A stretch of 64,000 bases of DNA from Methylobacterium sp. J-090 (lineage in GTDB: Bacteria; Pseudomonadota; Alphaproteobacteria; Rhizobiales; Beijerinckiaceae): assembly GCF_022829345.1 (NCBI RefSeq), contig NZ_JAKSXV010000114.1, forward strand, positions 1 to 64,000, given 5' to 3'. The position numbers and the translations under genes were made by a program. Position 1 is the first letter of the stretch; each line of letters opens with the position of its first letter. Of this stretch, positions 61,167 through 64,000 are shown in pieces. The notes under the pieces are model-generated. The model worked only from the letters and a program-made list of their open reading frames with translations, was not told the origin of the DNA and did no database searches.

Positions 61167-62072
61167 GTGAGCGAGCAACAGGTCAAAACCACGCTCCTGG
61201 ATGTGAACGTCGACGTGGCGGGGCCGGCGGACGGACCGACCGTCCTTCTGCTCCATGGCTGGCCGGACGACGCCACGACCTGGACGAACGTGGCCGGGCA
61301 TTTGAACGAGGCGGGTTTCCGCACGGTGACGCCGGAGTTGAGGGGCTTCGGCGGTACCCGCTTCCGTTCGGCCGACACGCCACGCACCGGTAATTCGGGA
61401 ATCCTGGCCCACGATGCCATCGATCTCATGGACGCCCTCGGGGTCGAGACCTCCATGGTCGCCGGCCATGACTGGGGCTCGAACGCCGCCGAGGCCATGG
61501 CGGTCGGCTGGCCCGGGCGTGTGACCCGCATGGCGATGCTCTCGACCCCGTCGCGGCTCGGCGGCATGCCGACCCCGCCGTTCCCGCAGTGCCAGCGCCA
61601 GTGGTACCACTGGTTCCAGGCGACCAAGCGCGGCCAGGACGCCGTGCGGGCCGATCCCAAGGGGTTCGGCCGCATCATGTGGGACAATTGGAGCCCGCCC
61701 GGCTGGTACGACGATGCGACGTTCGAGGCGGTCGCCGCGTCCTGGGAGAACCCGGACTTCGTCGACGTCACGTTGCACTCCTACCAAGCGCGCTGGGACG
61801 AGGCCGAACCCGACCCGCGTTCGGCCGAGCTTGAGGCGAAGGTGAAGGCGACCAAGGCCCTGTCGACCCCGACCCTCTACATCCAAGGCGCCGTCGACGG
61901 CGTGAACCCGCCGGAGGCGAGCAAGGACGTACCGTCGAAGTTCGACGGACCCTTCGCGTTCATCACCCTGGACGGGGTGGGCCACTTCGCCCCGCGGGAA
62001 GCTCCGGATGCCGTCGCGGCGGCGCTCATCCGGCACTTCCGATGCACGGAGGGCAATGAGGGAGCACGGTGA
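61167..62072 (+). CDS. alpha/beta hydrolase (epoxide hydrolase-like)
   Basis: This 301-aa protein has oxyanion LLLHGWPDDATTW, nucleophile VAGHDWGSNAAEA (Asp nucleophile as in epoxide hydrolases and haloalkane dehalogenases), and His in GVGHFAPREA. The Asp nucleophile distinguishes it from the serine esterases nearby. It is directly followed by another hydrolase with an overlapping start. Confidence 0.87.
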   Translation: MSEQQVKTTLLDVNVDVAGPADGPTVLLLHGWPDDATTWTNVAGHLNEAGFRTVTPELRGFGGTRFRSADTPRTGNSGILAHDAIDLMDALGVETSMVAGHDWGSNAAEAMAVGWPGRVTRMAMLSTPSRLGGMPTPPFPQCQRQWYHWFQATKRGQDAVRADPKGFGRIMWDNWSPPGWYDDATFEAVAASWENPDFVDVTLHSYQARWDEAEPDPRSAELEAKVKATKALSTPTLYIQGAVDGVNPPEASKDVPSKFDGPFAFITLDGVGHFAPREAPDAVAAALIRHFRCTEGNEGAR

Positions 62073-62959
62073 TGCGTGAGCTATGGGACGGCGCGGCGGT
62101 CGAGTGGGATTCGGTCGAGATCGAGCCCGGCATGCGCCTGCACCACGGCGTAGCCGGCGAAGGCGAGCGTGTGATCGTGCTCGTCCACGGCTATCCCGAA
62201 ACGGCCTACGCGTGGCGTCGTGTCGTGCCGCTGTTGGTCCGGGCCGGCTTTCGTGTCGTGGTGCCGGACTACCGCGGCGCCGGCGGTTCCTCGAAGCCGC
62301 CGGGAGGCTACGACAAGCATACGATGGCCGGTGACCTGCACGCGTTGCTCTACGGCCATCTCGGCCTGACGCGGCCGGTGACGATGGTCGGGCACGACAT
62401 CGGCATGATGGTCGCCTACGCCTTCGCCCGCCGCTACCCGAAGCTGACCGAACGGCTCGTCGTGATGGAGGCGCCGCTGCCGGGCACCGATGCCTACCAG
62501 ACGGCGGTGGGCGACACCGACAGGCTGTGGCACTTCCAGTTCCACCGCGCGCCGGACGTGCCCGAGTTGCTGACCGCCGGGCGCGAACAGCTTTACCTGG
62601 AGCGCTTCTACCAGGACCTCGGCTACGACACGGAGGCCATCGGCCCGGACGCGATCCAGCGTTACGTGCGCGCTTTCTCGCGGCCGGGTGCCATGCGGGC
62701 CGGGTTCGAGCTCTATAGGGCCTTCCCGGCCGACGAAGCGCACAACAGGGCTGAGGTGAAGCGCGACGGAAAGCTCACGATGCCGGTGCTGGCGATGGCG
62801 GGCCAGCAAAGCGCCTTCGCCCCGTTCACCGAGGCGATGATGCGGGAAGTCGCGAAGGACGTGACGTTCCGGACGGTCGAGCGGGCGAACCATTGGGTGC
62901 CGGAGGAAAACGCCGAGGGTCTCGTCCGGGAGATCCTCGGCTTTCTCGGCCCGCAGTGA
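62072..62959 (+). CDS. alpha/beta hydrolase (epoxide hydrolase-like)
   Basis: This 295-aa protein has IVLVHGYPETAYAWRR, MVGHDIGMMVAYAFA (Asp nucleophile), DYRGAGGSSKPPGGYDKHTM and His in RANHWVPEENAE. These are epoxide-hydrolase-type features. The ATG at 62072 overlaps the previous stop, so the two hydrolases are translationally coupled. Confidence 0.88.
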   Translation: MRELWDGAAVEWDSVEIEPGMRLHHGVAGEGERVIVLVHGYPETAYAWRRVVPLLVRAGFRVVVPDYRGAGGSSKPPGGYDKHTMAGDLHALLYGHLGLTRPVTMVGHDIGMMVAYAFARRYPKLTERLVVMEAPLPGTDAYQTAVGDTDRLWHFQFHRAPDVPELLTAGREQLYLERFYQDLGYDTEAIGPDAIQRYVRAFSRPGAMRAGFELYRAFPADEAHNRAEVKRDGKLTMPVLAMAGQQSAFAPFTEAMMREVAKDVTFRTVERANHWVPEENAEGLVREILGFLGPQ

Positions 62960-62980
62960 CGGAACCGGGGTCGGGGAGGG

Positions 62981-63781
62981 TCAGTTGGCGGAGCCGGGCT
63001 TGGAGAAGGCACGGTGCGCCGCCGCCACGAGCGGTTCGGGGAGCGCCTCCGCCACCGCGCTCATGAGCTTGTTCTTCACCGTCGGCACGACCTTGTCCTT
63101 GCCGGCCTGGAGCGCCTCGAAGGCGGCCTTCGCCACCATGGCGGGATCGTCCTTGCCTTCCATCGCGCCCGCCTTGGTGTCGAGCATCTCGGCGCGGTTG
63201 AAGAAGTTCGTGTCGGTCACCCCCGGCATCAGGATCGTCACGCCGACGCCGGTATCCTTGAGTTCGCTACGCAGCGATTCGCCGAACCAGCGCAGGAACA
63301 CCTTCGTCGAGCCGTAGATGGCTTCGAACGGATCGGGCATGGACGCCTCGACCGAGGAGGTGAAGAGCAGCTTGCCTCTGCCTCTCGCCACCATGTCCTT
63401 GAGGATGGGTTTGGTGAGCTGAACCGCCCCGCGGACGTTCAGGTCGATCATCTTCAGTTCGCGCTGGAGGTCGGTCTCAACGAAGGGACCACCCAAGCCG
63501 ACGCCGGCGTTGAGGCACAGCACGTCCACGGGACGCCCGAGCGACCGGATCGCCGCGACGAGGCTTTCGACGCCGTCCTCGCGCGAAAGGTCGGAGGCAT
63601 GCGTCGTGACCTGCGCGCCGTCCGTCGCGAGGCGGCCGGCGGCCGTCGTCAGGTGCCCGGCATCCTGGGCGGCGATGAGGACGTCAAAACCGTTCGTGAC
63701 GAACTGGTGGGCGAGTTCGAAGCCGATGCCGTTCGAGCCGCCGGTCACGACGGCGAAGGGGCGGGTGGATGTCTCGGTCAT
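62981..63781 (-). CDS. SDR family oxidoreductase
   Basis: This 266-aa protein has VTGGSNGIGFELAHQF, LNAGVGLGG, FTSSVEAS and YGSTKVFLRW (catalytic Ser, Tyr, Lys). It closely resembles the SDR at 46582 in start, motifs and tail, so the pair arose by duplication. The start is ATG 63781. It converges with the hydrolase pair, 21 bp between stops. Confidence 0.9.
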   Translation of the reverse strand: MTETSTRPFAVVTGGSNGIGFELAHQFVTNGFDVLIAAQDAGHLTTAAGRLATDGAQVTTHASDLSREDGVESLVAAIRSLGRPVDVLCLNAGVGLGGPFVETDLQRELKMIDLNVRGAVQLTKPILKDMVARGRGKLLFTSSVEASMPDPFEAIYGSTKVFLRWFGESLRSELKDTGVGVTILMPGVTDTNFFNRAEMLDTKAGAMEGKDDPAMVAKAAFEALQAGKDKVVPTVKNKLMSAVAEALPEPLVAAAHRAFSKPGSAN

Positions 63782-64000
63782 GCGGTTCTCCTGTCGCCAT
63801 GGCCAACATGAGCCCTGCCGGTCGGGTTCCTGGGAGCCCCACCGGGTTGATGCAGTGCCGATCCAGTCGGATGCGACGCGGAAGCCTTCGGGGGTGGGTG
63901 ATCCCACCGGCCAGGAAGGACTAACGCCGATGCGGTGCTCCTGCAGGGCATTCGGGAGAGGGCGCTGCGGAACCGGCAGACGAAAACGAGGATTTCCACA
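63782..64000. other. right-edge intergenic stretch
   Basis: This 219-bp stretch lies upstream of the SDR gene. No gene is recognised. It may carry that gene's promoter. Confidence 0.35.

Overview
The window is GC-rich, densely coding DNA that most resembles an alphaproteobacterium of the Methylobacterium/Methylorubrum type. Supporting signs are the codon and base use, a cyo operon followed by SURF1, many PAS/HWE-type sensor kinases, and an SOS box of the alphaproteobacterial GTTC-N7-GTTC form in front of a umuD fragment. The genus is an inference; I ran no search.

Layout. (1) 0.36-5.5 kb: a leftward cyoABCD-SURF1 operon for a bo3-type quinol oxidase, with unusual His-rich tails on CyoA and CyoD. 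(2) 5.9-8.45 kb: an MFS transporter, maf and yacG, and tRNA-Gly(CCC). (3) About 8.46-26.45 kb: a prophage-like island beside the tRNA. It carries overlapping small genes of unknown function, an HExxH protein, an AAA+ ATPase, HTH regulators, an antirepressor, a lysis cassette (muramidase, two spanin-like genes, small membrane proteins) and a protein with possible family-A polymerase motifs. I see no integrase, terminase, portal, capsid or tail gene. Its right end runs into a umuD fragment cut off before the catalytic part. (4) 27-41 kb: a dienelactone hydrolase, a VOC protein and an SDR, then seven signalling genes, six of them leftward and close together or overlapping (Crp, HWE kinase, hybrid kinase, PAS kinase, receiver, receiver-kinase). 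(5) 41.4-45.2 kb: an FAD amine oxidase, then an isolated reverse transcriptase gene preceded by two identical 126-bp direct repeats. (6) 45.5-63.8 kb: small stress and redox genes: SDRs, a cytochrome b with a molybdopterin oxidoreductase, MsrA, MarR, MAPEG, two catalase-like proteins, a DJ-1/PfpI protein, several alpha/beta hydrolases, a secreted Met-rich peptide and a secreted phospholipase A2-like protein. Gene remnants are scattered in this part.

The strongest candidate for an undescribed system is the reverse transcriptase at 43456-44859 with its repeat pair (42908-43033 and 43283-43408, 375-bp period, identical over 126 bp). The second copy ends 47 bp before the start codon. No intron, retron or diversity-generating parts were recognised, so the repeat region is a candidate template or guide RNA locus. 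The main alternative is a dispersed genomic repeat that happens to lie there.
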